From positions 28,088-92,087 of the forward strand of contig JAPKMW010000035.1 in the NCBI GenBank assembly GCA_026645575.1: a stretch of DNA of 64,000 nucleotides, written 5' to 3'. A program made the translations under genes and the position numbers. The notes below the pieces were generated by a model. It ran no database searches and had not been told where the DNA came from. It saw only the letters and a program-made list of their open reading frames with translations. Positions 12,001 to 18,315 of the stretch are shown here, piece after piece. This stretch comes from Caldilineaceae bacterium (GTDB lineage: Bacteria; Chloroflexota; Anaerolineae; Caldilineales; Caldilineaceae). The stretch's first letter is position 1. Every line of letters begins with the position of its first letter.

Positions 12001-12873
12001 GGCGGTCAACTGGCTGCGGTCAAAGCCGGCAAAGTCGGTTTTCAGGGTAACGCTCGTCTCATCCTGGTTGCCGGTGGCGGGCATGGTCATGCGCACCACC
12101 AGCCGGCGCGGCAGCCCATCGCTGTCGATCCAGACCTCGCCCCGCCCCATCATCGCCGCATAGGCTTCGTTCACGTTCAGTTGCACCCCCGGCGGCAATT
12201 CCCCCCGCCGCCGTAGCCCCTCTGCCAACGCGGCGCGCATCTGCTCGGCAAAAACAGGCGCATCGAGGTCGAAGGTGAAGTGCTGATACTGAGGGTTGGA
12301 GACTGGAGACTGGAGAGTAGAGACTGGAGACTGGAAACTGGAAACTAGGGACTCTGGACTACGGACTGCGGACGCTGGACGCTGGACTGGGCTGACGTTT
12401 TTGATGGCGCGTAAAAAGGCCAGGGGATCGCGCTGGGTGGCGGCAAAGTCGTTGTAGTCGGGGGCGGGTTGCCAGTCGCCGCCGGGTTGACGGGTGAAGG
12501 CGCGCTGTTGGTCAATGCGCACTTCGATGGCTTGGGCCGGGTCGAGGACGGAGCCGTCGCCCTGCCAGAGGGTTAAGTGCGCTTGTTGGTTGGGCAGGTC
12601 GCTCTTGCCTTCCAGGTAGAGCGTCGCTTGGCTGGGGCCGCGACCGACGTTGCGCAGGCTGGGCGTGGGGTTGGTGCTCTGGTCAATGGTGCTGGTAAAG
12701 CGGTAGACACCGAGTTGTTGGGTAAGCGTCCAGGCGTTTTGTAACGCAGCGGCGGGCGTGCCAGCGCTTTGCCCAGCGGCTGGGGCGGCCCACACGATGA
12801 GGCGCCCCCCTACGACCAAAACCAACAGCGCTACCAACCACCAAAGCCGGGGGAGACGGGAAAGACGCACCAT
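1..12873 (-). CDS. Giant secreted multidomain LamG/beta-helix protein (3' end outside window)
   Basis: One frame stays open for 4291 codons and leaves the window, so the C-terminus is missing. The ATG at 12873 follows AAAGGA with a 7-base gap. Residues 1-34 form a signal peptide (basic start, long Leu/Val core). Then come a LolA-like unknown region, two hydrophobic segments (about 314-361), thrombospondin type 3 calcium repeats (DxDxDGLxD, about 434-560), a hydrophobic cluster (about 1075-1250), and a second TSP3 block (about 1469-1595). Six LamG/concanavalin-type domains follow (about 1725-2565 and 2857-3278), each ending in a (G)xLDEVxLYxxAL-like motif, with Ig-like spacers. A right-handed beta-helix with repeated NNQAxGxGGAL words covers about 3444-3930. 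A DUF11 domain, an SbsA/Big-type Ig domain and an FG-GAP/VCBS start (DMDGDGDLDLVLLG) end the visible part. Likely role: adhesion or sheath component on the cell surface. Domain borders are read by eye. Confidence 0.9.
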   Translation of the reverse strand, partial: MVRLSRLPRLWWLVALLVLVVGGRLIVWAAPAAGQSAGTPAAALQNAWTLTQQLGVYRFTSTIDQSTNPTPSLRNVGRGPSQATLYLEGKSDLPNQQAHLTLWQGDGSVLDPAQAIEVRIDQQRAFTRQPGGDWQPAPDYNDFAATQRDPLAFLRAIKNVSPVQRPASAVRSPESLVSSFQSPVSTLQSPVSNPQYQHFTFDLDAPVFAEQMRAALAEGLRRRGELPPGVQLNVNEAYAAMMGRGEVWIDSDGLPRRLVVRMTMPATGNQDETSVTLKTDFAGFDRSQLTAPTHWLIRSATWVGLPTHAQGWRDLGVMSALLLGFSLLALLLVRYRQAPWVHGSVVATVILTMVVTPLLQTQRVQAFADRMAERSQPLPDQQASVAEVEFTSALDKEASADQTTQVESAVSRPQPLPQPVVDNAPAQQSAAAPSLDSDGDGLSDSAEADYGSSPTDSDSDDDGLTDGQEVLALGTDPTEADSDKDLLSDFVEVTGAGMGGQYSDPRNPDTNGDGLTDGMDCPERSTLITDTVRPACGNTDGDSLPNLFDEDNDNDLVPDGVDLSPDHALGSAAQAFHGDNPFKLAVNGLAANKPAYIDVQLRPTDPAHLTYALNVLDWPSGDTRGQIQRRLNTTFKNTANPDLRTDDPQADNGDVRLAPMLSIRIPKQAGSYGNLPVKANAPIITASTPITDWVRAIQTDTLKAYNMSVRIYDENTLEVLAPVYMQPDQSGGGRVAFSSHLLYWPSTGSWGAAQELRLLWVVQMLTDVCVDPAQEGEAFCNNPANRRDQATVIHAYDDNWYLTGLAVEEQLGLEVAVVQGDRNRSVDGNLWRLGDGLANTFAVGGDSNNDGQRDLTVAEIARRWDSASTASDADRWQVPVGATAVSRFQYNHADEYAHVLMSEVRTILNAFPTTLSPTLLFAQEKRSRSSNLAEATIAGSQATLTFTSSTPTKTLATVNWAPYRYQNGAWGNYAISDYLNNVLTPALAGEAYFVPPDTTAASQQQAQERKQVALGFYLGLQQGFGGLAAINNLPNALPGFGAPTHPHSTSFIMSIALTIDHYYKTYKKELKALWQLNKFPKIVLPGIKGYGAAGFGAAVVIGATIAVHYTGSDQRISRSIASGITAALGTTFAVRLGMFYQRANYLNKGIWNLTKMRAAIADLKVFTSSVKAFSSGQIFALTVAWGAYLAVAITTGNWNNPALLGQALATTLVSVALYLVGLMGGPLVSAIVAVGLLLFDAFATLICDAIGASGLLCGGVTQWLAGLFVSTDAYVDLADQDRLKIDNVNVGLTNPAQGMVAGNALRFGLTLHNAIRPDGGFDDGMWDSVFAYSLDDNERDLHRGLRAGAMRSQWRYQANTGRLHAPALSPTRDLTFSQPGINVPYPLYLNEGVLVLYEECGWFGLDCDDEELRGSNHMNLSDYTIFDVLPATLDGFYRRVDQGNGFYAIEWANDFWANRPVADRERFRFPTLRDADGDGLRNRAAGGSDPDDLRWDTDGDGLSDLFEHEQGTSPTAQDIDADGLTDAQELRLGTDVNRADTDYDGLTDQQEVTGWELVYGYAGATPLRTWVRSDPTVADADGDGFLDSQERRMGWHPQVASSGVVMNYSAVLRNPALPADLATAGYARPGQRLFYDANVSNALTNRVIYGQLTTQADSGLTTPANPDAFFLPPNAQIARSQPITVSAGLASGVYRVSQAAQGYVANPLAAYADQGAQLPMTHLSFDYADPWIDAGAVTPATPAQCQGTQCPTVIDGGKVGRGVSLDGVDDALDLSGALVKATSSGFSIGGWFYLRPNTTGSFQLAAHNPANWGESVSVSYHASHQNFTLYSGANYSYSGLFAAEQWLHLLVSIEANGRATLYINGTPQASVNAVLPRTGWLLTVGGQRRYVSDKAYNLTRGYLDEVKLFNRALTANEAVAVAGQGLQGGLPTPVVDLPFDETTSWWNPIPQYLNRVTGQSIGSCTLFLFCPTPMPSPWGVGLRTDTLLGITVALPNLSSGRYTFALWLKPTATVSGWQSFFQDNSNNPGGNHRLPNLAYDPATGRLRATFAGLSTGYETAPGVLAPGRWNHVSVTYDGQTLILYSNGGEVGRTQQFSGQLPPNTTADVTLGLSAIDLDELQLFPLVLNGSQIQRLASGEWDQLLRLRLEEPPGSIDFANATLPGSLIRCSGSLCPIASVPGRAGNAVRFSGGQALTLPFVVGTAAQDQMTIAAWVKGSGALLERNNLAQGGGHLRLTTSGLTLSLRDSQSQVVTRTLAIPNNAIPNPNQWTHLAAAISTVPGFQQIKLFVNGVEVAADTSLPGGIQRAADRPLVVGQGFSGDLDELILYRTALSTDRVQELYRTSAPALWVTLDEDNGATSFTDRAGVYSPTCTACPRAGEKGQVSQAAYFTGTTYIQAATANQLAFSGAEPFAISAWVKPQLDSGWGTIVGKTDNNATAAGLAGYWFGLADGKLQFWRGGPATAPTGYELTALQKLPTNSWSHVAATYDGYLARLFVNGQPVAQAYGWQPQPTNEARPLTIGAEMPAGTPTNFFRGHLDEVAIYRKALSPLEIADLYHLQSGWVEERSRFALTIDSDAPTTTIRSTTAYRPNQRTILDLYADDATSGLYRVELLVNGVAAPAPRCQDAEGATAYCPTFTPTGEGRYTLQSRVTDLVGYSALSPLVETFVDATSPNITLNLANGALIAATQSITTYQQWLVPLAGTVVDPNLRSGQPGSGVDQLQVTLTDATGAPLGLGSATADVAADGAWRVDYPVSSRLTGIYTVTMSTADRVGNRRTLQRTLRIDNQPPQVSFTSPTTNTISAPLTFSGVSSDTLAASFGSTVTLSAAAAGVSQLQIAYLPSAPGSTSVNETPPAGLVLYGGLNGLYAVNGAPLTQTTDLSTNGWSITCSTSACPTVAADGFSLNALRFDGVDDGLRVANIGGAFASGALSLSAWVRPAAGVGARDATLLALSSSDGSRYGLLRYQTGNNSFHYADSSNGAVTATGSYAADRWHFVLLTLTDNGQGVLYVDGAQVATFTTAWRPQAGDGLTIGHGWNGNAATDLLPGLLDEVSLYDRALTAAEAAQLLHAAQPFLHLDFEEEWLVNNSPLADRSGWQQTATLSSDQATNKAVTGIVGSQALRLDGVNDWVAITPHPALALRRGQFSQAIWLYPQGGVSGEQLVIGAPITVTAAERYPSLWVSDGNKIRYGFGNGSQWRSGVTPAILTPNAWNLIVATFDGAFYRIYRNGQLVHSDSSFVAHVPYPTSQVRIGEQSGGFQGQIDELRLYGHALAAEEVRGLYLQGWQTVTTGNSQPRVTWSATTPIGVEGLFAIETRAIDALGNVSSRQVVWRGLIDTLAPRVKVESLTPYRARAIDFSLKEEKFVTGCGYEAISTRGGYDSPWYLALSNATLADTRPLYELTASCPTALANRPLNACDTFGRCADTSVQNRCYATSDGVAVYSSVGAKAIRDAVAAAAPGSTIKIAGVCAEATTEAGTQQLVRLTKPLTLAGGYASTNWSVANPATQPTTLDAWGLGRVISASVPFTLTDLTIQGGMTAGDGGALYAGAAVTLQRVNLRNNRAGNRGGALFSAGPVQSSANQWQNNQASGAGGALYSNGTVYITANQFQGNQATGAGGALHLAGDGWLTANRFENNSSTSNGGALAVSGRLVMSGTQLLNNQAQGNGGAAQIGTATMTNVQFQGNQSAQQGGALAVTGTLTLTTGSFINNWATLDGGAANLRATADLSGVQFQGNQSSQSGGALAMTGTLTLSDSIFTNNRATGNGGAVAAQGLLVGQNVQLLNNQAQQGGALYATDGVQIERSKFLGNGAAQTGSAFYQAGTTGASSQIVNSLFARNAVTNSLGAQIYLTGTTDLALLYSTVANPVRSPNRAVQIERGNLGITNTILANHAVGLVVTGTATGYQNYNLFDDNGVNISGTVAGGSHSLVNTPAFLDPWNDDYRLNATSYALNLAHDVGVVDDLLGALRPQGNGLDIGAYDSPLAALANLAVSQWQSNDRIVAGEPITYQITVLNRGPLVAQNVRITQTLPVSLTPRLPLQSSDPVSVTAAYLTAERTLLFPGAAITWTLVADSDLATFDVTSRVVATATNEGDPTNNAAQGAATVLRFMDRQVQAPLPMSQNIPPTATLALTVGYDLNSTTVNSQTVAVQSSLSGQRAGQWGYDAIARRLTFTPTQPFAWGDEVAVSAGIGVRSISNDPLLPLQWRFTIGGATGGCTPTFTNRNIGLPGLNNAALDWGDMDGDGDLDLVLLGQSNGQAVTRLYANMAGSFQLRTNAGLPGVYSGAVAW
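12298..12391. repeat. Low-complexity ctggaga/ctggac repeat inside the giant gene
   Basis: The stretch is built from repeated words such as gactggaga, gactggaaa and ggacgctggac. It encodes a Ser/Pro/Val/Gln-rich linker (SPVS and QSPVS repeated) at about residues 162-193 of the giant protein. Such word repeats look like the intergenic low-complexity elements elsewhere in the window. Here the length keeps the reading frame open. It may be an inserted repeat tolerated as a linker. Confidence 0.7.
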
Positions 12874-13095
12874 AGTTCTATCCTTTATTTCATCAACCAT
12901 GCGCGGCACAACATAGGCCACGTCGAATAGTTTACCGTTTACTGCTAATAAGGATAGTTACAAATGTCGAGGCTTTGATCGGTGGAATGATAGAAGTAGG
13001 ATTGCCTTGTGACAGGACTGTAATTTGAACAGTGTTTGCGTAGCTCAGGAACAGGTTAAGATACTGTTTGACGAGAATCTACAGTTTTTCTAAAT
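12874..13095. other. Intergenic gap upstream of the giant gene
   Basis: This AT-richer gap of 222 bases lies between the Uma2 gene and the giant gene, both on the minus strand. It must hold the giant gene's leader, with AAAGGA seven bases before its ATG. I see no convincing paired -35/-10 boxes and no clear hairpin. Confidence 0.4.
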
Positions 13096-13722
13096 TTATA
13101 GCTTGGCGCCACCAAAAAGCTGACTCACATTGACGACAAAGTCCGGTAATAAAGGGGATATAGCCTGCTGACCAGCGCTAAATTTGCCATGTTCGCGATA
13201 AGCAGGCGCGCCGGGGGTTGGCGGCAGCGTCAAGATTGTAATTGTCTGGTATTCTGGATCGACAATCCAATACTCAGAGATGCCGGCTTGCGCGTACTCC
13301 CTACGCTTTGTCTTGGTATCACGCTGGCGGTCATTGGGACTGACCACCTCAATCACCAAATCGGCACCAATCCAATATTGTTCGGTATGCTGGTCGTACC
13401 GTGGCGGCAAGATGAGAATCAGATCCGGTTCCCGATATTTGCCAGGCCAGAGCTGAATTTTGACCGGCGCCAGCAGCACCTTACCCAACTGTCGTGCTTC
13501 GACAAAGCGATCCAAGAGACGGAAGAGGGCAAGGACTATCAATTGATGGTTGATCGATGGCATATCCAGCACCTCAAGGTGGCCGTTGGAGAATTCGACC
13601 AGTTGGTTCGTGTCGATGGCAAAATAATCTTCCTCATCCCATTGACCTTGGGTAGGAAAGAGACGCGCAAAGTCCCAAGCTGGTTCAGCGACAGCAGTTT
13701 CCTGTTCATGTAGTTTGATCAC
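13096..13722 (-). CDS. Uma2 family (DUF820) PD-(D/E)XK endonuclease-like protein
   Basis: The 208-residue product has the Uma2 fold signature: REPDLIL at 97-103, IEVVSP at 124-129, then a Lys-rich DTKTKRREYAQAGISEYWIVDP block from 135. The D100, E125 and K139 arrangement fits the PD-(D/E)XK nuclease core. The start is GTG at 13722, preceded by GAGGTGA. Uma2 proteins occur in many copies in cyanobacteria and Chloroflexota, and their biological role is unknown. It is a single gene here with no toxin-antitoxin partner visible. Confidence 0.9.
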   Translation of the reverse strand: MIKLHEQETAVAEPAWDFARLFPTQGQWDEEDYFAIDTNQLVEFSNGHLEVLDMPSINHQLIVLALFRLLDRFVEARQLGKVLLAPVKIQLWPGKYREPDLILILPPRYDQHTEQYWIGADLVIEVVSPNDRQRDTKTKRREYAQAGISEYWIVDPEYQTITILTLPPTPGAPAYREHGKFSAGQQAISPLLPDFVVNVSQLFGGAKL

Positions 13723-13826
13723 TGCTCACCTCACAAATGTAAACAGACTGGGAACAAGCGTAAGCGCCTTTCTATATCAGGCAGTATACCGCATAACGAT
13801 CCAGAACACGAAAGAGTAACCGAGCA

Positions 13827-14708
13827 TTACACGGGCATCGTCCGCCCGGTGTGGGCGCGCCCCACTTTGGCGATGGCTTCGTTATGGCCGCCAACGACGC
13901 GCACGCCGGCGTCGATCCGTTCCAGGGCATTCTCCGGCGTTACCCCTTCAAGGAAGGCGATGTTGTTGGCTTTGCAGGCGGCCATCACCCGTTCGCGCAC
14001 GGCGATCATTTCCGGCGGCAGGGGGCGGGGCATCCGCCAGTAGCCCAGCGAGAGGCTCAGGTCGCCTGGCCCCATTTCGGCAAAGCCAATGCCGGGGACG
14101 CTGAGGATCTCTTCAATGTGGGGAATGGCTGCGGCGGATTCGATCTTCAGGCCGAGTAGCAATTCGCCATCGGCGTTGAGCGGCCAGGGATCGCAGCGGC
14201 GCAGGTACTCATCGCGCTCCAGCCCCCAGATCGGGACGGCGGAAGGTTCGGATCCGACGCCACGACGCCCTTCACCCAGCCCTTGATCGCGACCAATTTT
14301 GTTGATTGGGTAGCGACAGCCTTCGACAAAGGCGCGCACAGCGGCGGCGCTTTCGGCCTGACAGAGTAGGATGCCGTGGACGCCACGGGCCAGGATCTGG
14401 CGGAATTGCCAACTGTTGTAGCGTACAATGTCGGCGTCCACCCCCTCGACTGGCGCTTCGACAATGACGGCGGGGGCGCGATGACCGCTGCGGGTCGGGC
14501 CGCCATCGACCAGGCCGCGCATGTAGGCTTCGAGGCCGGTCATATCAAAAGCGCCATGTTCCATGCCGACATTGATATAATCGGCCCAGGTGCCGGCGTC
14601 AATGCGGCCCTGTTCATAGGTAAGGACATGGCCGGTGTGGCCGCCGGTGTAGTAGATGGGTTGACCGCTCTCCAACAGTTCAATGGCGCGGTTGATGCGT
14701 TTTGGCAC
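13827..14708 (-). CDS. HpcH/HpaI aldolase family protein
   Basis: The 293-residue product matches the HpcH/HpaI aldolase (citrate lyase beta-like) TIM barrel: ILLCQAE (E119), the GLKIE strand (188-190) and EMGPGDLSLS (211-220) provide the metal- and substrate-binding acids. The family cleaves or forms 2-keto-acid aldols such as 2-keto-3-deoxy aldarates. The start is GTG at 14708 with AAGGAG eight bases upstream. It stands alone, so its substrate cannot be inferred from neighbours. A link to the sugar-acid cluster 25 kb away is possible but unproven. Confidence 0.88.
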   Translation of the reverse strand: MPKRINRAIELLESGQPIYYTGGHTGHVLTYEQGRIDAGTWADYINVGMEHGAFDMTGLEAYMRGLVDGGPTRSGHRAPAVIVEAPVEGVDADIVRYNSWQFRQILARGVHGILLCQAESAAAVRAFVEGCRYPINKIGRDQGLGEGRRGVGSEPSAVPIWGLERDEYLRRCDPWPLNADGELLLGLKIESAAAIPHIEEILSVPGIGFAEMGPGDLSLSLGYWRMPRPLPPEMIAVRERVMAACKANNIAFLEGVTPENALERIDAGVRVVGGHNEAIAKVGRAHTGRTMPV

Positions 14709-14822
14709 GAGCGTTTCTCCTTGGTTGCTAACAAATTGAGAACAAGAGGCAAGGGCGATAGAGCGAATGAAGCTATTCTATCACAGACCTAGGCAAGGGA
14801 CAACCGGCTGGAAAGCGGCGCT

Positions 14823-15302
14823 TTACCCCTGCCCAAAGCGGCCGATCGCCACCGCGCCTAACGCCCGCATGAGATCGTTGACCTGCAAGATCACCGTTGT
14901 GCCACGAACGCCGGAGCCGATCGAAACTTCTTCTTGGGCAAGGACACTTTCATCGACCAGCACACGCAAAGGATGGGTGACACCAAAAGGCGAAACCGCG
15001 CCGATCGGGTAGCCGGTGACCGTCAGCACCTCTTCTTCGCTGGCGGTGGTCAGGCGCGATTGGCCGAGGAAACGCCGCAGGGCGCGCCAATCGATCTGGC
15101 TGGGGCCTGCCATCAAGACCATGGCATATTCGCCTTCAGCTAACCGAAAGAGGATGCTCCGCACAATTTGTGCAGGTTGCTGCCCCCGTTCTTGCGCGGC
15201 TTGCGCCAAGGAATGAACCGGCGCCGCATGTTGGAAGATGCGATGGGGGATCTGGATGGTAGACAGGTAGTGAGCGACAGGCGTTGTAGGCGTCATAGCC
15301 AT
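14823..15302 (-). CDS. YbaK/aminoacyl-tRNA deacylase-domain protein
   Basis: The 159-residue product fits the YbaK/ProX editing domain along its length: [12 protein letters not shown], the [18 protein letters not shown] strand, the [14 protein letters not shown] loop and the VLVDESVL segment. These domains hydrolyse mischarged aminoacyl-tRNAs, for example Cys- or Ala-tRNA(Pro), in the cytoplasm. ATG codons at 15302 and 15296 are both usable. It is transcribed with the HpcH/HpaI gene in the same direction across a 114-base gap, probably independently. Confidence 0.88.
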   Translation of the reverse strand: MAMTPTTPVAHYLSTIQIPHRIFQHAAPVHSLAQAAQERGQQPAQIVRSILFRLAEGEYAMVLMAGPSQIDWRALRRFLGQSRLTTASEEEVLTVTGYPIGAVSPFGVTHPLRVLVDESVLAQEEVSIGSGVRGTTVILQVNDLMRALGAVAIGRFGQG

Positions 15303-15831
15303 TTATTGTACTCGATCTTTATCATTCTTCCTAAGCAATCTGCTGTAAAAATTGTAATGTTTTATGTATTTTTATAGACGGTCATTTACTAATTTTGTCC
15401 TTTACGCTCTTTAGGTGCGCCGCTATACTGCTGTAATCCCACGATTTTCGGCCGTAAAAGTAACGATTTTGTTCAATTTGAACAACAAACGTTAAACAAT
15501 CATTAAACAATTGTATCTTGTCTTCCAATCCATTTTGTAGCATAATGGGGCTGGGAAGCCAATTCTAAACCAACCCGGATAACCCAACGGGCTGCACCGA
15601 TGATGATCAGTAGACCGCAACACAAGCAACGTGAAATGAATTCACGCTGGACTGCGCAACAAAACGACGGCAGACTACTGAGTATAGTTGCACTTCTGTT
15701 TTGGTTATTAGAGCAATTCGCAACCCCTATTCCGCCCGGATTTCTTGGGTGTTGCAATGCGCAATTGTTTGTAGCGTCAACGGTTTTCTGGGGAATTTTG
15801 GAACAGGCTGTTACGGCCAAGGAGCAATACA
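15303..15831. other. AT-rich intergenic region between divergent genes
   Basis: The gap separates the divergent YbaK-like (minus) and CBM48-like (plus) genes and should hold both promoters. It is visibly AT-richer than the coding DNA, with repeated aaacaat words near 15480-15515. Two overlapping open frames exist on opposite strands at 15503-15884, but they lack family features and one runs into the known gene. I see no RNA gene. Confidence 0.45.
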
Positions 15832-16287
15832 ATGATTCACAAACAACCGTCGCCCTTCCCGGGGCATGTTCGCATTACTTTTGAGCTACCCTCCTGTTTA
15901 TGGGCGGATCGGATCTATCTAATCGGTGATTTTAACCAATGGGACGAACGCTCAACACCGATGCGTCAAGAGCGTGATGGCGTTTGGCGCGCCCGTATTG
16001 ATCTACCGGCCGGCAGCCGCTATCAGTTCCGCTACATGATTGATGGTCAGTGGAAAACCGATTATCACGCCGATGGCTTTGCCCAAGGCCACTATGGCGC
16101 GGACAATAGTGTGGTCTTTGCCGCCTTGCCAGTTCCTACGCTGGAAGAGAGCAGCGCGCTTGTCCAAGATTCCTTCCCCCCGCCGCCGCTAGCGCCTCCC
16201 ACCGAATTTCGCGCGAAACTGCCGGCCTATGATGTGCGTGAAAACAACCGCATCCGTACCCCGGTAAAACATCTGACAGCCGCCTAG
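15832..16287 (+). CDS. Isoamylase early-set (CBM48/AMPK1-CBM-like) protein
   Basis: The 151-residue product is a single glycogen-binding-type beta sandwich: IYLIGDFNQWDERSTPM near residue 27, DGVWRARIDLPAGSRYQFRYMIDG near 50-70, and the WKTDYHADGF end. This is the fold that precedes catalytic domains of branching enzymes and occurs alone in small regulators. No catalytic domain is attached. The ATG at 15832 has AAGGAG seven bases upstream. The C-terminal tail is Pro-rich and basic. It may tether to glycogen or act as a regulatory subunit, which is inference. Confidence 0.88.
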   Translation: MIHKQPSPFPGHVRITFELPSCLWADRIYLIGDFNQWDERSTPMRQERDGVWRARIDLPAGSRYQFRYMIDGQWKTDYHADGFAQGHYGADNSVVFAALPVPTLEESSALVQDSFPPPPLAPPTEFRAKLPAYDVRENNRIRTPVKHLTAA

Positions 16288-16367
16288 ATTGTACTGACCA
16301 ACCCATTGTGTTCATTACCAATAAACTCACACCTATTTACAAACGCTGGAAGCAACCAACCAATTCG

Positions 16368-16410
16368 CTGGCGTCGTCTTGATTACCCAAGGCGACGCCA
16401 GACTTTTTGC
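16368..16410 (+). terminator. Rho-independent terminator after the CBM48-like gene
   Basis: The 9-base arms ctggcgtcg (16368-16376) and cgacgccag (16393-16401) are perfect complements, and the second arm is followed by a short T run (actttttgc). The hairpin lies about 80 bases after the stop codon at 16287. Confidence 0.7.
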
Positions 16411-16563
16411 TGGCGCCTACGGTTATGCTAATTGCGGCTGGCAAGTGAAGAATACCAATACACTACCACATCTTCAGCTAATCAATTGATCATGACACTG
16501 CCGCATGTGTAGCACTAAATTCTTCACGTTGATTTGTGACCAGCTTTTGGCTACAATCGACCA

Positions 16564-17040
16564 TATGCTCATCAAACTGTTTGGTGGATTACAAATCATT
16601 CATAACGAACCGCCACTCACCATCGCCCGTCCTATAAATTTAAGCTCACCTATATCAAGCTGGTGGCGTTGCTGACCTGCACTGAAGAGAGCTTGTTCAC
16701 CGCTTGCCGACAGTTGCACCACGGCTATGCTCCCCTGGCCCAAAGCTCCCTAGCCACCGACCAGATTGCCATCTTGCTGACCCTCAGCGCCTATGGCGCC
16801 TGGCGACAACAGTGGTGTGCAACGGCGGTTCAACTGACGGCAGCGGCCACCCGTCACTGCCGCAACTGGATACCTATCTGCCGCGCGCCTATCAGCAACT
16901 CCATAATTAATGCCAACCCGCCCTCCGCACCCCATTGGCCCCCGCCACCTTTACCACGGCTTGGCAGACTCGACAGGCGTTGCCGGTCGAACAAACGATT
17001 ACCCTTGCTCACCAATGCTGTTCTTCTATCAACAATGACC
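16564..17040 (+). pseudogene. Decayed LAL/BTAD-type transcriptional regulator
   Basis: Fragments of a LAL (MalT/AfsR-like) regulator lie in shifted frames. From 16564 the frame reads MLIKLFGGLQIIHNEPPLTIARP, like the start of a BTAD winged-helix segment, and stops after about 37 codons. A second frame near 16650-16860 has regulator-like text ending in DTYLPRAYQQLH. At about 16921-17010 a third frame reads ATFTTAWQTRQALPVEQTI, the motif that closes many LAL/AAA regulators. Frameshifts and internal loss leave no long frame, so it is a remnant. Intact relatives exist in the window (31612-34866). Confidence 0.65.
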
Positions 17041-17209
17041 GCCTGTGGGCGCAATGTCCGCCCGCCAGCAGTGCGATCCTAACGACTGTTCAAAGGTAAT
17101 AGTGTGGCACGGCAATTGACAACATGACAAGAAGGGCTGGTATAATGACGGTGAACTGAGCAATCCAGCAAGCACAGCTTTCCAACGACTTCCGTGCAGG
17201 GGAGAAGAG

Positions 17210-18310
17210 ATGATTCCGGCCATGCTCGTCGCTGTCTTGATTCCGCTGGCGTTTTTGGTTTTGGTGCGCCGGTTGGATCTCTATGCGTCAGGGAACTTTC
17301 CGACAGTCTTGCTCTGTATGGGTGGGGGGATTGCTGCGTTTCTGGCGGCTTCGTTGATCAACAGCGCCCTGTTGCCCCTCTTTGGCTATGCGTTAATTGT
17401 CAGGTTGGTAGCGCCCATTGTGGAAGAGCTGCTCAAGTCGCTCCTGCTGATCTACTTTGTCCGCCAGCCCGATTTCACCTACTTTGTCGATGGCGCCATC
17501 TACGGCTTTGCCGCCGGCGTCGCCTTTGCCGTGGTGGAAAACCTGCTTTACCTGAGCAACCTGCCACCGACCGCCACTTCTATGGATGGGATGGCGCTGG
17601 CCGTGAGCCGCGCCTTTTCGACCTCTTTGATGCACGGCAGCGCCAGTGCGCTGGTCGGGGTGGCGTTGGGGCGTTTCCGTTTTGGCCGGGGACGCACTCG
17701 CTTTGCCGCGCTGCTCCTGGGTTGGGGCGCGGCGATGGCGCTCCATCTCGCCTTTAACAATCTCATCAGCAGCGATCTGGGGTTGCTGACATTGGTACTG
17801 GCAGTGGCGTTGGGGTTAGGTGGGCTGGCCCTTAATATTTTGTTGATTCGCTGGGGCTTGCAGGAGGAGCGCGGTTGGTTGCAAGAGACCCTGACGCAAC
17901 AGGTGGGCGTTTCGCGCGGAGAGGCAGCGGTTGTGCAGGAGTTGGCGCAACTAAACCGCTTGTTGGCGCCGGTGGCCGAGCGCTTTGGCGCCGAGAAGCG
18001 ACAACAGGTGGAGATCTTTTTGCGCCGTCAAGCCCAACTGGGGTTAAAGCGCAAGGTGGAAGCGCTGACGCCCGACCCCCACCTGCGCGCCGACATGGCT
18101 GCCGATGTGGCGGCGCTGCGCCAACAGGTGGATGAATTGCGCCGCACCATCGGCGTCTACTGTATGTCTTATGTCCGTTCGATTCTACCCCCAACCAGCG
18201 AACCGCTCTGGGATCGGCTCAATACTGCATTGGCGGAACCGCCGCGCCCAGCTCAGTCCAGTCTCTGGCGGACACTCGATCAGAAAATGAATGAACCGCG
18301 TAAGGAGTAA
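17210..18310 (+). CDS. PrsW-family intramembrane metalloprotease with C-terminal cytoplasmic extension
   Basis: The first about 210 of 366 residues are a multi-pass membrane protein with the PrsW (CAAX/ABI superfamily) catalytic set: EE at 72-73 (APIVEELLK), E110 (VVENLLY), H142 (LMHGSASALVG) and H179 (ALHLAFNN). In Bacillus, PrsW cleaves the anti-sigma factor RsiW. The last about 150 residues form a soluble helical, charged domain I do not recognise. It is followed after 5 bases by a small winged-helix gene and then a zinc-ribbon gene, so the three probably form one operon. No anti-sigma factor is nearby. Confidence 0.87.
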   Translation: MIPAMLVAVLIPLAFLVLVRRLDLYASGNFPTVLLCMGGGIAAFLAASLINSALLPLFGYALIVRLVAPIVEELLKSLLLIYFVRQPDFTYFVDGAIYGFAAGVAFAVVENLLYLSNLPPTATSMDGMALAVSRAFSTSLMHGSASALVGVALGRFRFGRGRTRFAALLLGWGAAMALHLAFNNLISSDLGLLTLVLAVALGLGGLALNILLIRWGLQEERGWLQETLTQQVGVSRGEAAVVQELAQLNRLLAPVAERFGAEKRQQVEIFLRRQAQLGLKRKVEALTPDPHLRADMAADVAALRQQVDELRRTIGVYCMSYVRSILPPTSEPLWDRLNTALAEPPRPAQSSLWRTLDQKMNEPRKE

Positions 18311-18315
18311 AGGCT

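Noticed and set aside
1..12216. Many open frames of 60-340 codons on the plus strand and in other minus frames
   Set aside because: They lie opposite or within the giant minus-strand gene, have no ribosome binding sites of note and no family motifs; they are shadows of its codon bias.
13827..14708. HpcH/HpaI aldolase as part of the uronate cluster
   Set aside because: It lies about 25 kb away on its own, so a shared pathway is only speculation.
15503..15884. Overlapping open frames on both strands (109 and 94 codons)
   Set aside because: AT-rich, no family text, overlapping each other and the start of the CBM48-like gene.
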